Shown here piece after piece: positions 17,058 to 25,669 of a DNA stretch of 64,000 nt. Under the pieces are notes generated by a model. It searched no databases. It was given only the letters and a program-made list of their open reading frames with translations, and was not told the DNA's origin. This DNA is from Succinivibrio sp. (lineage in GTDB: Bacteria; Pseudomonadota; Gammaproteobacteria; Enterobacterales; Succinivibrionaceae). The stretch covers positions 1-64,000 of the forward strand of contig JAFUGP010000112.1 in assembly GCA_017469335.1 (NCBI GenBank), read 5' to 3'. A program made the position numbers and the translations under genes. Position 1 is the stretch's first letter. Every line of letters begins with the position of its first letter.

Positions 17058-18074
17058 ATGTATATTCTGGGAATAGAGAGCTCATGTGATGAGACGGGAG
17101 TGGCGGTTTACGGCCGTGACCCGGGCTTGGTGTCACATGTGCTGCACACTCAGATCCCCATGCATGCCGAATACGGAGGGGTAGTGCCCGAACTGGCCAG
17201 CCGCGACCATATCAAGCGTCTGGTGCCCCTGACCAGACTGGCACTTGAACAGGCAGGTATCGGACAGCAAGATTTGGCCGCGGTCTGTTATACCGCAGGC
17301 CCCGGGCTTATAGGAGCCCTGCTCACCGGTGCCATGTACGCAGGGGCCTTGGCTTATGCGCTTAAGATCCCGGCCGTGCCGGTGCATCATATGGAAGCAC
17401 ATCTGTTAGCCCCCATGCTTGAGAAGGTTAAGCCCTCTCTACCCTATGTCGCGCTGCTTATCTCCGGCGGACATACTCTGCTCATTCTGGTTGAAAACCC
17501 CGGCGAATACCAGGTGCTGGGGCAATCCGTGGATGATGCGGTGGGTGAGGCCTTTGATAAAACCGCCAAATTGCTGGGCATCCCCTATCCGGGAGGTCCG
17601 GGGCTGGAGAAACTTGCCCTGCAGGGAGATGCCGCGGCCTTTAATTTTCCCCGTCCCATGTTGCACTCCAAAGAGCTGGATTTCAGCTTCGCCGGGCTTA
17701 AAACCGCAGTACTTCTGGCCATTGAAGCGCAGCCTGAGGGGGACAGCTCACGTTACGCCGACATTGCCCGTTCCTTTACTCAGGCCGTCACCGATACTCT
17801 GACCCACAAGTGCCGGGCGGCTCTAAAGCGCTGCCACTGCCACAATCTGGTGGTGGCCGGCGGGGTGAGCGCCAACTCCATGATCAGGGAGTCTTTGAGC
17901 GCTCTTATGACCGAAGTGGGCGGCAGGGTGTTCTTTGCCAGACGTGAGTTCTGCACCGATAACGGGGCCATGGTAGCCTACGCCGGCATGCAGCGCTTTC
18001 TGTCAGGCCAGTGCGGCACCTATGCCGTAAAGGTGCACCCGCGCTGGTCCTTAAGTGATCTGCCCGGATTGTGA
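17058..18074 (+). CDS. tsaD: tRNA N6-adenosine threonylcarbamoyltransferase TsaD
   Basis: TsaD transfers the threonylcarbamoyl group to A37 of ANN-decoding tRNAs, with TsaB and TsaE. The 338-residue ASKHA-fold protein has MYILGIESSCDETGVA at the start, the metal-binding HHMEAHLLAP histidines, SGGHTLLILV, the GEAFDKTAKLLG segment, GGVSANSMIRE and CTDNGAMVAYAG. Its length matches E. coli (337). It is divergent from rpsU, as in many gammaproteobacteria, and its stop overlaps the folB ATG. Confidence 0.96.
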   Translation: MYILGIESSCDETGVAVYGRDPGLVSHVLHTQIPMHAEYGGVVPELASRDHIKRLVPLTRLALEQAGIGQQDLAAVCYTAGPGLIGALLTGAMYAGALAYALKIPAVPVHHMEAHLLAPMLEKVKPSLPYVALLISGGHTLLILVENPGEYQVLGQSVDDAVGEAFDKTAKLLGIPYPGGPGLEKLALQGDAAAFNFPRPMLHSKELDFSFAGLKTAVLLAIEAQPEGDSSRYADIARSFTQAVTDTLTHKCRAALKRCHCHNLVVAGGVSANSMIRESLSALMTEVGGRVFFARREFCTDNGAMVAYAGMQRFLSGQCGTYAVKVHPRWSLSDLPGL

Positions 18075-18439
18075 TGGATAGAATTTTTATAGACGGACTG
18101 CGCTGTGAGTGCATCGTCGGGGTGCTGCCGGATGAACGGGTGAAGGCCCAACCGCTGCTGATTGACGCGGAGCTGATGCTGTCCTTGGAACACTCCGGCC
18201 GCAGCGGGGAGCTTGAGTACAGCATTGATTACGCCAAGCTCGCCACGGCCATCATGAGTTTTGCCCAGCGGCGTCAGGCCAGGTTGCTAGAAGAGTTGGC
18301 AGTGGAACTTTGTGATATGATTTTGCAGGATTTTAGGCCTGAAGCCGTCAGGCTTAAACTGCGCAAACCACAGGCCTTAAACGGTCTTGGCTGCCCGGGC
18401 ATAGAAGTTCACAGACAGCTCAGTGACACCCAACAGTGA
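18074..18439 (+). CDS. folB: Dihydroneopterin aldolase FolB
   Basis: FolB cleaves dihydroneopterin to 6-hydroxymethyl-dihydropterin in folate synthesis. The 121-residue protein has the typical DRIFIDGLRCECIVGVLPDER start, a DYAKLATAI segment, LLEELAVELCDMIL and KLRKPQAL. Its ATG shares one base with the tsaD stop (GTGATGG), so the two are coupled. In E. coli plsY is divergent between tsaD and folB; here it is missing. Confidence 0.92.
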   Translation: MDRIFIDGLRCECIVGVLPDERVKAQPLLIDAELMLSLEHSGRSGELEYSIDYAKLATAIMSFAQRRQARLLEELAVELCDMILQDFRPEAVRLKLRKPQALNGLGCPGIEVHRQLSDTQQ

Positions 18440-18454
18440 AAGGGAGAGATTGAG

Positions 18455-18997
18455 ATGGGTACCTTGGTATATCTAGGGGTCGGTTCCAACTTAAACCGGG
18501 AAAATGCCCTGCGCTTTGCCAAAGCCAGGCTGGAGGGGGTGCTGACCAAGCTGCGTTGCTCCTCCATCTGGATCAGTCACGCGGTGCGGGCAGCCGAGCC
18601 TGACTACTTCAACATGGTGATGGAGGGGCAGACAGAGCAGTCCATCGAGGAACTCTACGCACAGCTGCAGGACATAGAAAGGCAGGCAGGTGAAGAGCCC
18701 ATGTTCAACCACGGTACCAATTTTGGTATGAAGCGCAGACTGGACATCGATATTTTGCTGTTCGGTCAGCTGGTGACTACCGCACCCTGCAAGGTGCCGC
18801 GTCATGACATTCAGGATTATCCCTTTGTGCTCTGTCCGCTGTGTGAGCTGGCCCCGGAACTGTTGCATCCGCTCCTGAAGATCCCGGTGGGAGATCTGTG
18901 GAAGGAAATGGAGCCGCGCCTGCCCGAGCAGATGCAGGTAAAACGCACTGAAATTGACTGGAGCGTTGAGGCGCCAGCCTGGAGAGCCGGGGACTGA
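18455..18997 (+). CDS. folK: 2-amino-4-hydroxy-6-hydroxymethyldihydropteridine pyrophosphokinase FolK
   Basis: FolK pyrophosphorylates the FolB product, the next step of folate synthesis. The 180-residue product has YLGVGSNLNRENAL near the start, a YFNMVMEG stretch, LQDIERQAGE and the MKRRLDIDILLFG motif carrying the magnesium-binding Asp pair, followed by VPRHDIQDYPFVLCPLCELAP. GGGAGAG lies upstream of the ATG. Its place directly after folB makes a two-step pterin unit; E. coli keeps folK with pcnB instead. Confidence 0.92.
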   Translation: MGTLVYLGVGSNLNRENALRFAKARLEGVLTKLRCSSIWISHAVRAAEPDYFNMVMEGQTEQSIEELYAQLQDIERQAGEEPMFNHGTNFGMKRRLDIDILLFGQLVTTAPCKVPRHDIQDYPFVLCPLCELAPELLHPLLKIPVGDLWKEMEPRLPEQMQVKRTEIDWSVEAPAWRAGD

Positions 18998-18999
18998 AC

Positions 19000-19839
19000 A
19001 TGGGTATGCTGCAAATCACGGTCCTGGCCATCATTCAGGGCCTGACTGAATTCCTGCCGGTTTCATCAAGCGCTCACCTTATTTTTCCTTCCAAGCTCTT
19101 TGGCTGGCCCGATCAGGGGTTGGCTTTTGACGTGGCGGTGCATGTAGGCACGCTGTTGGCCGTAATTTTTTACTACATGGCCGATCTGGTGAAGATCGCC
19201 ACCTATACCATTGAGGCGGTGTTCAAGGGGCGGGTCGGGCCGGTGGCCCGGGTCGGGTTCTGCCTCATTCTGGCTTCTATCCCGGCGGGGATCTGCGGAC
19301 TGCTCTTTGAGGATAAGATCTCCACCGAGGCCCGTGCCATTGACGTCATTGCCTACACTACCATCGGCTTTGGGCTGCTTTTGGGACTGGCATCCTATGT
19401 CAACCGCCACCTGGTATGGCGTACCGTGCTGAGCGTGGAGGGGGAGCGTGCCGATACCTTGAGGCATCTGACCTACAACCAGGCCATCATCATCGGCTGC
19501 GCCCAGGCGCTGGCTATAGTCCCCGGCACCTCGCGCTCCGGCGTTACCCTGACCGCGGGCATGTTTTTGGGCATGAGGCCCGAGGCGGCCGCCCGTTTCA
19601 GTTTCCTGCTCTCCATTCCGGTGATCTTCTGTTCGGGTCTGCTGGAGGGCTACAAACTCTATACGGTGCCGGATTTAGGCGGTGCGGACGTGGTGTCCAT
19701 GCTCATCGGCGGGTTTATCTCGTTTTTAGTGGCGCTGGTGGTGATTCACATGTTCCTGCGCTATATCTCGCGTTCGGGCATGGCGGTATTCGTGATTTAC
19801 CGTCTGCTGCTGGGCGCCCTGCTGCTGTGGATGTTCTAG
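19000..19839 (+). CDS. uppP: Undecaprenyl-diphosphatase UppP (BacA)
   Basis: UppP recycles undecaprenyl pyrophosphate to the monophosphate lipid carrier for peptidoglycan synthesis and gives bacitracin tolerance. The 279-residue polytopic membrane protein has the GLTEFLPVSSSAHL motif at 14-27, FDVAVHVGTLLAV, and the second active-site motif IVPGTSRSGVTLTAGM at about residue 173. It starts 2 bp after folK and ends 25 bp from the convergent cca. Confidence 0.96.
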   Translation: MGMLQITVLAIIQGLTEFLPVSSSAHLIFPSKLFGWPDQGLAFDVAVHVGTLLAVIFYYMADLVKIATYTIEAVFKGRVGPVARVGFCLILASIPAGICGLLFEDKISTEARAIDVIAYTTIGFGLLLGLASYVNRHLVWRTVLSVEGERADTLRHLTYNQAIIIGCAQALAIVPGTSRSGVTLTAGMFLGMRPEAAARFSFLLSIPVIFCSGLLEGYKLYTVPDLGGADVVSMLIGGFISFLVALVVIHMFLRYISRSGMAVFVIYRLLLGALLLWMF

Positions 19840-19864
19840 GCGACTCTGCCGAAATTGAGGCTCA

Positions 19865-21193
19865 TCAGTGCGGATGTTCTTCCAGGGGAGGGACGCCGCG
19901 CCGTTCTATCATGAGACTGGCCAGCACGTAAGGCGGCATCTCGTTGTCGCTGTCATCAAGCTCGGTGCGCGGCAGGGTGGTGAAATACTCGCTCATCAGC
20001 TCGATGCGCCGCAACCGGACCTGCTCTTTGATGTCCCGGCCCTTAAAGCCCAGTTTGACAAACTCCTGGGCTCTTACCTGGCTGCACAGGCTGAACATAC
20101 CCAAGAAATAGTCCGCGCGCGGGTAGGGACGGTTCTCAAAGCCCTTGCGGCCCAGGAAATCGCACTTGCAACACTGCACAAAGGGTTTGATGCGCCACGG
20201 ACGCCGCCAGGCGTCAAGGTGGTCAAGCAGATCCACCACTCCGGCAGGACCGTTGCGGTAGACGTGGTGCATGTCGCTGTGATACTGCACCACCAGGGCG
20301 GCAAACTCGGCGTATTCGGTCGGAACCTTCAGACGGGTGCACAGCTCATGCAGCGGCTTTAAGCCCAGCAGATGATGATCCTTATGATGAGGCCACTGCT
20401 TGATCGGAGTGCAGCCCTTACCCAGATCATGGCAGAGCATGGCAAAACGGGTGAGGGGATCCTCGGTTTCCATGGCCACCCGGGAGAGCGTCATGCAGGT
20501 GTGGATGCCGGAGTCAATTTCAGGGTGCCATCTTACCGGGCCGGGTACCCCGTAGAGGGCGTCGACCTCAGGCAGCACGCTGTGCAGTGCGCCGGTGCGG
20601 CGCAGCACCCGGATAAACACCTCGGGATTATGTGTCTGGAGCGCCCCCAACAGTTCCTGCCACACCCGCTCGGCCGTAAGCGAGATGAGCTCACCGCTTA
20701 AGGCGATTTCCCGCATCAGCTGCATGGTCTCGGGGGCGATGGTAAAGCCCAGGTAGCGGTAGCGGGCGGCGAAACGGGCCACACGCAACACCCGCAGGGG
20801 GTCTTCGATAAAGGCCGCAGAGACATGTCTGAGCACCCGCTGCTGCAGATCGGCCCTGCCGCCGTAGGGATCGATGATGTTCCCCTTTTCATCTTCGGCC
20901 ATGGCGTTGATGGTGAGATCGCGGCGCCTTAAGTCTTCCTCCAAGGTCACCTCGGGGCTGAAGTCGCAGGTGAAGCCCAGATAACCGCTGCCGCTTTTAC
21001 GCTCGGTGCGGGCCAGGGCGTATTCCTCGCCCGTCTTGGGGTGCAGGAACACCGGAAAATCATGACCTACCTGTTTAAAGCCGTGCGCGAGCATCTCCTC
21101 GGCGCTGGAACCGACCACGACAAAGTCACGGTCGGAAACCGCCACGCCGAGCAGTTTGTCGCGCACTGCGCCTCCTACCAGGAAAGTCTGCAT
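19865..21193 (-). CDS. cca: CCA-adding tRNA nucleotidyltransferase with HD domain
   Basis: This enzyme builds and repairs the tRNA 3' CCA end. The 442-residue protein starts MQTFLVGGAVRDKLLG and has the catalytic DxD pair at D21/D23, RRRDLTINAMA, DPYGGRADL and a VLRVARFAARY region. The C-terminal HD domain (CHDLGKG at about 250) gives the multifunctional phosphatase and phosphodiesterase form found in E. coli. ATG 21193 has AAGGAG 11 nt upstream; a TTG three codons earlier is less likely. It is convergent with uppP, as in the E. coli cluster. Confidence 0.95.
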   Translation of the reverse strand: MQTFLVGGAVRDKLLGVAVSDRDFVVVGSSAEEMLAHGFKQVGHDFPVFLHPKTGEEYALARTERKSGSGYLGFTCDFSPEVTLEEDLRRRDLTINAMAEDEKGNIIDPYGGRADLQQRVLRHVSAAFIEDPLRVLRVARFAARYRYLGFTIAPETMQLMREIALSGELISLTAERVWQELLGALQTHNPEVFIRVLRRTGALHSVLPEVDALYGVPGPVRWHPEIDSGIHTCMTLSRVAMETEDPLTRFAMLCHDLGKGCTPIKQWPHHKDHHLLGLKPLHELCTRLKVPTEYAEFAALVVQYHSDMHHVYRNGPAGVVDLLDHLDAWRRPWRIKPFVQCCKCDFLGRKGFENRPYPRADYFLGMFSLCSQVRAQEFVKLGFKGRDIKEQVRLRRIELMSEYFTTLPRTELDDSDNEMPPYVLASLMIERRGVPPLEEHPH

Positions 21194-21311
21194 ATGTTCC
21201 AAAGCTCCTTATTGCACCGACACGCCCGAAGATCCTCGTTCAAGAGGCACTTTAAGGCGGGACGCCACCTGAGCGCGGTACAGGGCAAAACACCCCGTTC
21301 TGATGCCTGCA

Positions 21312-21320
21312 TGCTAGAAT
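21312..21320 (+). promoter_or_regulatory. Possible extended -10 promoter for the ExeA-like gene
   Basis: TGCTAGAAT at 21312-21320 is an extended -10 element (TG-n-TAGAAT), 39 bp before the ATG. It sits in a near-palindrome TGCTAGAATATTAGCA. No -35 hexamer is apparent. Confidence 0.35.
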
Positions 21321-21358
21321 ATTAGCAGAAACAGCCCAACCAAGTCTTTTTGCGCAAG

Positions 21359-23047
21359 ATGTACACCGAATTTTTCTCCCTCTCCGAGCTGCCCTTTGAC
21401 GGACTGCCCGATCAGCGCTTCTATTATGTCGGAAATACCCAGCATCAGGCACTCGATCTGCTGTTGCAGAATCTCTCGCGCAGCGGGGCCATCTGCGTGC
21501 TGTCAGGACCTTCAGGCTGCGGCAAGACCACCATGATCCGCATGCTGATGCGCTCGCTGCCCACCAGCATGCGCATCGTGTCCATCGAGGATCCCAGGCT
21601 TGATGCCCATATGCTTTTGGCCACCATTCTGCGCTCCTGCGGAGTGGTTGCCACCTCCTTTGAATCCATTGCCGAGCTGACCCTGAAGTTAAGGCGCCTG
21701 CTGGAGAAATCGCTGTCCGAGGGGCGCATCACCACCGTGATTTTAGATGAGGCACAGGGCCTGTCCGATGAAGTGATAGAGCAGATCAGGCTGGTGAGCA
21801 ACATTGAGTGCAGCGAAGGGAAGATGATCAATTTCCTGCTGGCAGGGCAGGAGGATCTCATCGCGCACCTCTCCAAAAACGAACACAAGATGTTCTGGGG
21901 GAGGGTACGGGCCTTTGCCGAGCTTTCAGCGCTCAAAAAGACCGAGTTGCAGTCCTATATTTCCTTTCGGCTACAGCAGGCCGGCTGTCACGAGCCTTTG
22001 TTTTCGCAAAAGGCCATCAGTGCCATCTATCGCGGCAGTAACGGCCTGCCGCGTCTGATTAATTCAATTGCCGACCGCGCGCTGGAGCTGACGGCCAAGG
22101 TCAAACGCTCATATGTCACCGGCCGCATTGCCCGTCGGGCCGTGCGTGAGATACGGTATGGGCGCGGTATCTTAAGTCATACCCTAAGACGCCTCTGTCA
22201 GGGCGGGCGCAATTTCTTTGTGCGCAAATTGCCGGTGGCGCTGCTGGGATTTGCCACGGCCGCGGCTGCTTTTGCACTGGCTTATTTCTTTTTGCCGCAC
22301 TTAAGCGGCCGCGAGAGCCTGCAGTTGATGGTACAGCGGGAGGAGAGTGTGCAGAAAGCTCATGATGAGCTGCTGCGTGGCATGCTGCGCGGACGCTCAA
22401 CCAGAACCAAGGAGAGCGAGCTGTTCAACATCTCCGTCAGAGAAGCGGTGTTTCGCAGCGACGCGGTGGACACGCTTATCAAGATCTGGGGGTATCGACG
22501 CGCTGATGATGAAAAGACCCGCTGCCAGGATTTGGCGTCCACCAATCTGCGCTGTGAGACGCTGCAGGGTAACTTCGAGGAAATGACGCGTCATAACCGG
22601 CCGGCGGTACTCTCATTGCGTGATGACAGCCTGAACCCCTTCTATGGGGTGCTGTTGCATTTATCCTCCGACGGGCAGAACGCCGAACTCATCGTGGGCA
22701 ACCGGCTGTGGGCGGTCAAGACCTCCTATCTTAAGCATGTCTTTGATGGGGAATATGAAATAATCCGTACCAGGCTGCCCCGGGCCGGGCGTGAGTTCTC
22801 AGAAGAAGAACTGAGCATCCTGGCTCCGGTTTTTGAGCGCATTTTCTCCCGTGCCGAGATTTTTACCCACATCACCACGCGCAAGGAACTGCAGGCGGCC
22901 ATGAAGACCTTTTATGAGCGCTATCCCGAGCGCCGGGGGGCTCAGGCGGTATTTGACGCCGCCTCAAAGACAGGTCCCTATCTGCTGGATGACAGTTATC
23001 AGTACTCTCAGGTTTCGGACGGAGCAGCCCAGGAGACAGTGAGATGA
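21359..23047 (+). CDS. ExeA/GspA-like AAA ATPase with membrane helix and periplasmic domain
   Basis: The 562-residue protein resembles ExeA/GspA, which with ExeB/GspB helps place the type II secretin through peptidoglycan. The N-terminal AAA domain has GPSGCGKTT at 50-58, ILDEAQGL as Walker B and a GLPRLINSIADRALELT sensor region. One membrane helix lies at about 289-311. The periplasmic part contains a CETLQGNFEEMTRHNRPAVL stretch like GspA, but no clear PG-binding repeat. No other type II secretion genes are nearby. ATG 21359 has no obvious ribosome site. The gene lies between cca and the ygiM homologue, an insertion relative to E. coli. Confidence 0.75.
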   Translation: MYTEFFSLSELPFDGLPDQRFYYVGNTQHQALDLLLQNLSRSGAICVLSGPSGCGKTTMIRMLMRSLPTSMRIVSIEDPRLDAHMLLATILRSCGVVATSFESIAELTLKLRRLLEKSLSEGRITTVILDEAQGLSDEVIEQIRLVSNIECSEGKMINFLLAGQEDLIAHLSKNEHKMFWGRVRAFAELSALKKTELQSYISFRLQQAGCHEPLFSQKAISAIYRGSNGLPRLINSIADRALELTAKVKRSYVTGRIARRAVREIRYGRGILSHTLRRLCQGGRNFFVRKLPVALLGFATAAAAFALAYFFLPHLSGRESLQLMVQREESVQKAHDELLRGMLRGRSTRTKESELFNISVREAVFRSDAVDTLIKIWGYRRADDEKTRCQDLASTNLRCETLQGNFEEMTRHNRPAVLSLRDDSLNPFYGVLLHLSSDGQNAELIVGNRLWAVKTSYLKHVFDGEYEIIRTRLPRAGREFSEEELSILAPVFERIFSRAEIFTHITTRKELQAAMKTFYERYPERRGAQAVFDAASKTGPYLLDDSYQYSQVSDGAAQETVR

Positions 23048-23451
23048 GCAAAGCGCCTACCCGCAAGCAGCGTCTGCTCTCGGAGGTTATTTTTACTCCG
23101 GCCAAGGCCTGGTGTCTGTTCTGGTATATGCTTGCCTGCGCCAGTGTGGGCTTTGCCGCCTATTTCGTGCTCTCTGAGCGCAACTTCCTGGAAAGCAGAG
23201 CGCAACTTGAAGAGCGCTTAAGCCACAGCTTAAGTCAGGCCGCGCAGATTTATGCGTGCGAACGCGATGAGTCTCCCGACGTCTTTCCCCTGCCCCTGAA
23301 CCTGGAGACCGAGACTCTGCCCGGCAGTGAGGACAGCGCCCCGGTGGCTCTGCTGTCCTGCAAGGGTCAGAAAAGAGCGGCCGGACGGCACTACTATGAG
23401 CTGCGCTTTGTAGATCTGAGCGCAGCGGACTCCCCGGCGGGGCAACCTTAG
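23044..23451 (+). CDS. Single-pass membrane protein coupled to the ExeA-like ATPase (ExeB-position, function unknown)
   Basis: This 135-residue protein overlaps the ExeA-like gene by an ATGA junction, so the two are co-translated. It has a basic cytoplasmic start, one membrane helix (about 22-44, with FWYMLACASVGFAAYFVL) and a short periplasmic part with a coiled Glu/Arg/Leu segment. Two cysteines (in YACERD and LLSCKG) could form a disulfide. Position and topology suggest an ExeB-like partner, but no ExeB sequence motif is recognised, so the name is not assigned. Confidence 0.65.
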   Translation: MSKAPTRKQRLLSEVIFTPAKAWCLFWYMLACASVGFAAYFVLSERNFLESRAQLEERLSHSLSQAAQIYACERDESPDVFPLPLNLETETLPGSEDSAPVALLSCKGQKRAAGRHYYELRFVDLSAADSPAGQP

Positions 23452-23494
23452 GCTGCCACCGCCGCGGGCAGCTGCGTGAAGGAGCGGTCGGTTC

Positions 23495-24241
23495 TCAGAA
23501 GCGGATCTCGCGTTTTTTGCGGTTGGGCCTGGGAATGAACACCAGCAAAATACCGATAAAGGCACCGCCGGTGGCAATCATTGCTCCCTGCAGCCACCAG
23601 CGCATCTGCATGTCCAGCTCCTTGGTTTCCAGTTTGTCGGCATACTTGCGTCTGGTCTCATCGAGTTCCTGAATGGTGGTGTCCTTATCGGCCACGGCTT
23701 TTTTCAGTCCGCTGTTCTCGTTTTCCAGTTTCTCCAGTCTGGCCTTGATGTTCTTATAGTCACGCGAAAGTTCGTTGTCATAGTTCTCCAGCTTGTTCTG
23801 CAGAGCGTTGATCTGCTCCTGCAAAATGGCTTCCTTGGCCTTGCCGCAGGGCTCTGCCTGCAGATCATGAGCCTGCATCCAGTAACTGCCGTTACCATGC
23901 TGCACTTCTATGAAACGTTTGTCCTGACTGTAACGTTTGAAACTGACCGAATCGCCGGGGTGAACGGAGCCGGTTATTTTGTATTGAGTGCCAGGTCCGG
24001 ATCTCAGCCAGACATAGGCCCGATCCGAGACGTAGATATTGGCTCCGGGGTAATAGCCGTTTTCATCGGCCTGCGGCCGTTCCAGGGCGGTTTGGGAGCT
24101 GTTCTCTCCATCAGGAGCGGTCGGTGTCTCGGTGGTGGCCTGCTCTGCCGGTAGGGCCACGGCATACGGTGCGTGTACCATACAGGCGGCAACGATGAAT
24201 AATCCTGCGAGCTTAATTAGGTTTTTAGTATTAGAGGTCAT
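23495..24241 (-). CDS. YgiM-like SH3 domain protein, membrane-anchored
   Basis: The 248-residue protein has a signal peptide (about 1-30, ending in AVALP), a bacterial SH3 domain (about 65-130, with YVWLRSGPGTQYKITG and the GNGSYWMQAHDL end), a coiled coil (about 135-210) and a C-terminal membrane helix (about 217-238) followed by basic RPNRKKREIRF. This matches the YgiM/TIGR04211 architecture. The role is unknown; bacterial SH3 domains often contact the cell wall. In E. coli ygiM lies between cca and ygiF, and here it keeps that side of the locus, divergent from the ygiF homologue. Confidence 0.82.
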   Translation of the reverse strand: MTSNTKNLIKLAGLFIVAACMVHAPYAVALPAEQATTETPTAPDGENSSQTALERPQADENGYYPGANIYVSDRAYVWLRSGPGTQYKITGSVHPGDSVSFKRYSQDKRFIEVQHGNGSYWMQAHDLQAEPCGKAKEAILQEQINALQNKLENYDNELSRDYKNIKARLEKLENENSGLKKAVADKDTTIQELDETRRKYADKLETKELDMQMRWWLQGAMIATGGAFIGILLVFIPRPNRKKREIRF

Positions 24242-24411
24242 GTCAATCCTTTGCCTAGGTTGGGCTGATTTGGTGCGGGCGATCTGTTATGGGGCTCGCG
24301 ACGTCACAATTCTAGTTTTTTCCTGTTCAATCATCAAGAGCGGCGACAATATTGACACAAACTGAGTTATGCCGCGGCTCTCTCTTTACCCTCACCTGGA
24401 GGTACTCTAAA

Positions 24412-24510
24412 ATGAGCATAAGAGCGGCCGCCTGGACGGCCTGCGCTGTGCTTTATGCGCAGAAACAAGTTAATTTTGAGTGTGTGCGGCTTGAGGGGGA
24501 GATAACATGA
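24412..24510 (+). CDS. Small ORF (32 aa) translationally coupled to ygiF
   Basis: A 32-codon frame starts at ATG 24412 with a strong GGAGG ribosome site 7 nt upstream and ends in a TGA that overlaps the ygiF ATG (ATGA at 24507-24510). The peptide begins MSIRAAAWTACAVLYAQK and ends RLEGEIT. Two short stems lie within it: GGCCG/CGGCC at 24426-24441 and CTGCGC/GCGCAG at 24441-24462. It is not recognised as any family. A leader peptide controlling ygiF translation is a reasonable inference, as is a short coupled membrane-active peptide. Confidence 0.55.
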   Translation: MSIRAAAWTACAVLYAQKQVNFECVRLEGEIT

Positions 24511-25625
24511 GCGCTGAGTCATCGCAGGAAGCAGACCGTCAGGAAAGGCTGCCGCTTGAAGAGGAAATCAAGTTCGGTGTGGTGGGCCCTCTGGATGATC
24601 TGCCTGAACGCTTTAAAGCCTTAGGCGCCGTCAGCAATGAGCACTCCCGCCGTCTGGAGAACATTTATTTTGACACTGCCGACAACGCGCTGTTTGAGAG
24701 GGGAATAGGTTTAAGACTCAGGCGAAACGGTACGCAGTGCGAGATGACACTCAAGCTTAAGGGCGAGAACATCGGCGGACTGCACAGCCGCGGCGAGCTT
24801 AATGTCCCGGTGGACAACGAGTTGCAGGTGCCCGATCTGTCGCGTTTTCCCGCAGGCGTACTGCCCGAGGGACTGGAACTTGCGCAGATCCAACAAAAAT
24901 TGCGTCCCATCTGCCACATCGACTTTGAACGGCGCAGTTTCGATTTCAGGGCACTGAACTGCCAGTTCGAGGTGGACTACGATCAAGGCGGCATTCTGCT
25001 GGGGGAAGGACTGAGCCACCCCATCAACGAGCTGGAGGTTGAATTAAAGGACAGTGCGGGCAGTTTGGAGGACACCATGCGGGTGTTTACCGCGCTGATC
25101 ACCGGCTTTGCCGAGCAGGACATGCCCCTGGTTTTGGAGCCTTTCTCCAAGATGCACCGCGCCGCCGTACTCTTAGGCGGAGAGCGTAACTACCTGGATT
25201 TAAGACCCCTGGAGGCGGCAGGCGATCTGGGAGCATACATCCGTTCGCTGCTGCTGGCCTTTGAAAATCTTTACGGTCTGTTTCTCATCAAGCACGATCC
25301 GCTGGTTTTCGGCTGTGTCATCGCCGCCCTTAAAATGCTGATCAAGTCCTTGAAAATGCTGCGCCGCTCCGGGCGGGCGGCCTTTACCAGCGAAAGTCGC
25401 GACCCGCTGCCCTACCGCGATGACCTCAAGGTCATCATCAGTATCCTCAAATCCTTTGCCTTAAGATTAGATCGCCTGCAAAAGGCGGTATGCGACTGTG
25501 CCCTAAGTGCCAATGCCGAGGCCATGGACGCCCTGATGTCCAACTTAAGACGCATGGAGCGGCATTACCGCATTTTCGTCATACCGCTCAAGCTGCGCAT
25601 GCTGCTCTCACTGCTGGTTTCTTAA
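24507..25625 (+). CDS. ygiF: CYTH-domain inorganic triphosphatase (YgiF-like) with short CHAD-like region
   Basis: The N-terminal CYTH domain (about 20-215) carries the EEEIK (ExExK) signature, ENIYFDTADNALFERGIGLRLRR and a downstream NELEVELKDS, all typical of triphosphate tunnel enzymes; YgiF hydrolyses inorganic tripolyphosphate. The C-terminal 150 residues are helical and in the CHAD position. They are shorter than in E. coli YgiF (433 residues in total) and lack the usual arginine and histidine pattern. A GGGGGAG ribosome site lies inside the small upstream ORF. glnE follows, as in E. coli. Confidence 0.85.
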   Translation: MSAESSQEADRQERLPLEEEIKFGVVGPLDDLPERFKALGAVSNEHSRRLENIYFDTADNALFERGIGLRLRRNGTQCEMTLKLKGENIGGLHSRGELNVPVDNELQVPDLSRFPAGVLPEGLELAQIQQKLRPICHIDFERRSFDFRALNCQFEVDYDQGGILLGEGLSHPINELEVELKDSAGSLEDTMRVFTALITGFAEQDMPLVLEPFSKMHRAAVLLGGERNYLDLRPLEAAGDLGAYIRSLLLAFENLYGLFLIKHDPLVFGCVIAALKMLIKSLKMLRRSGRAAFTSESRDPLPYRDDLKVIISILKSFALRLDRLQKAVCDCALSANAEAMDALMSNLRRMERHYRIFVIPLKLRMLLSLLVS

Positions 25626-25669
25626 AAGACGTTTGCGCTGCGCCGGAAAAGCTTCCTAAGGGAGGGCAC

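Noticed and set aside
24352..24357. TTGACA upstream of the small ORF before ygiF
   Set aside because: No acceptable -10 hexamer is found 15-19 bp downstream, so no promoter was called.
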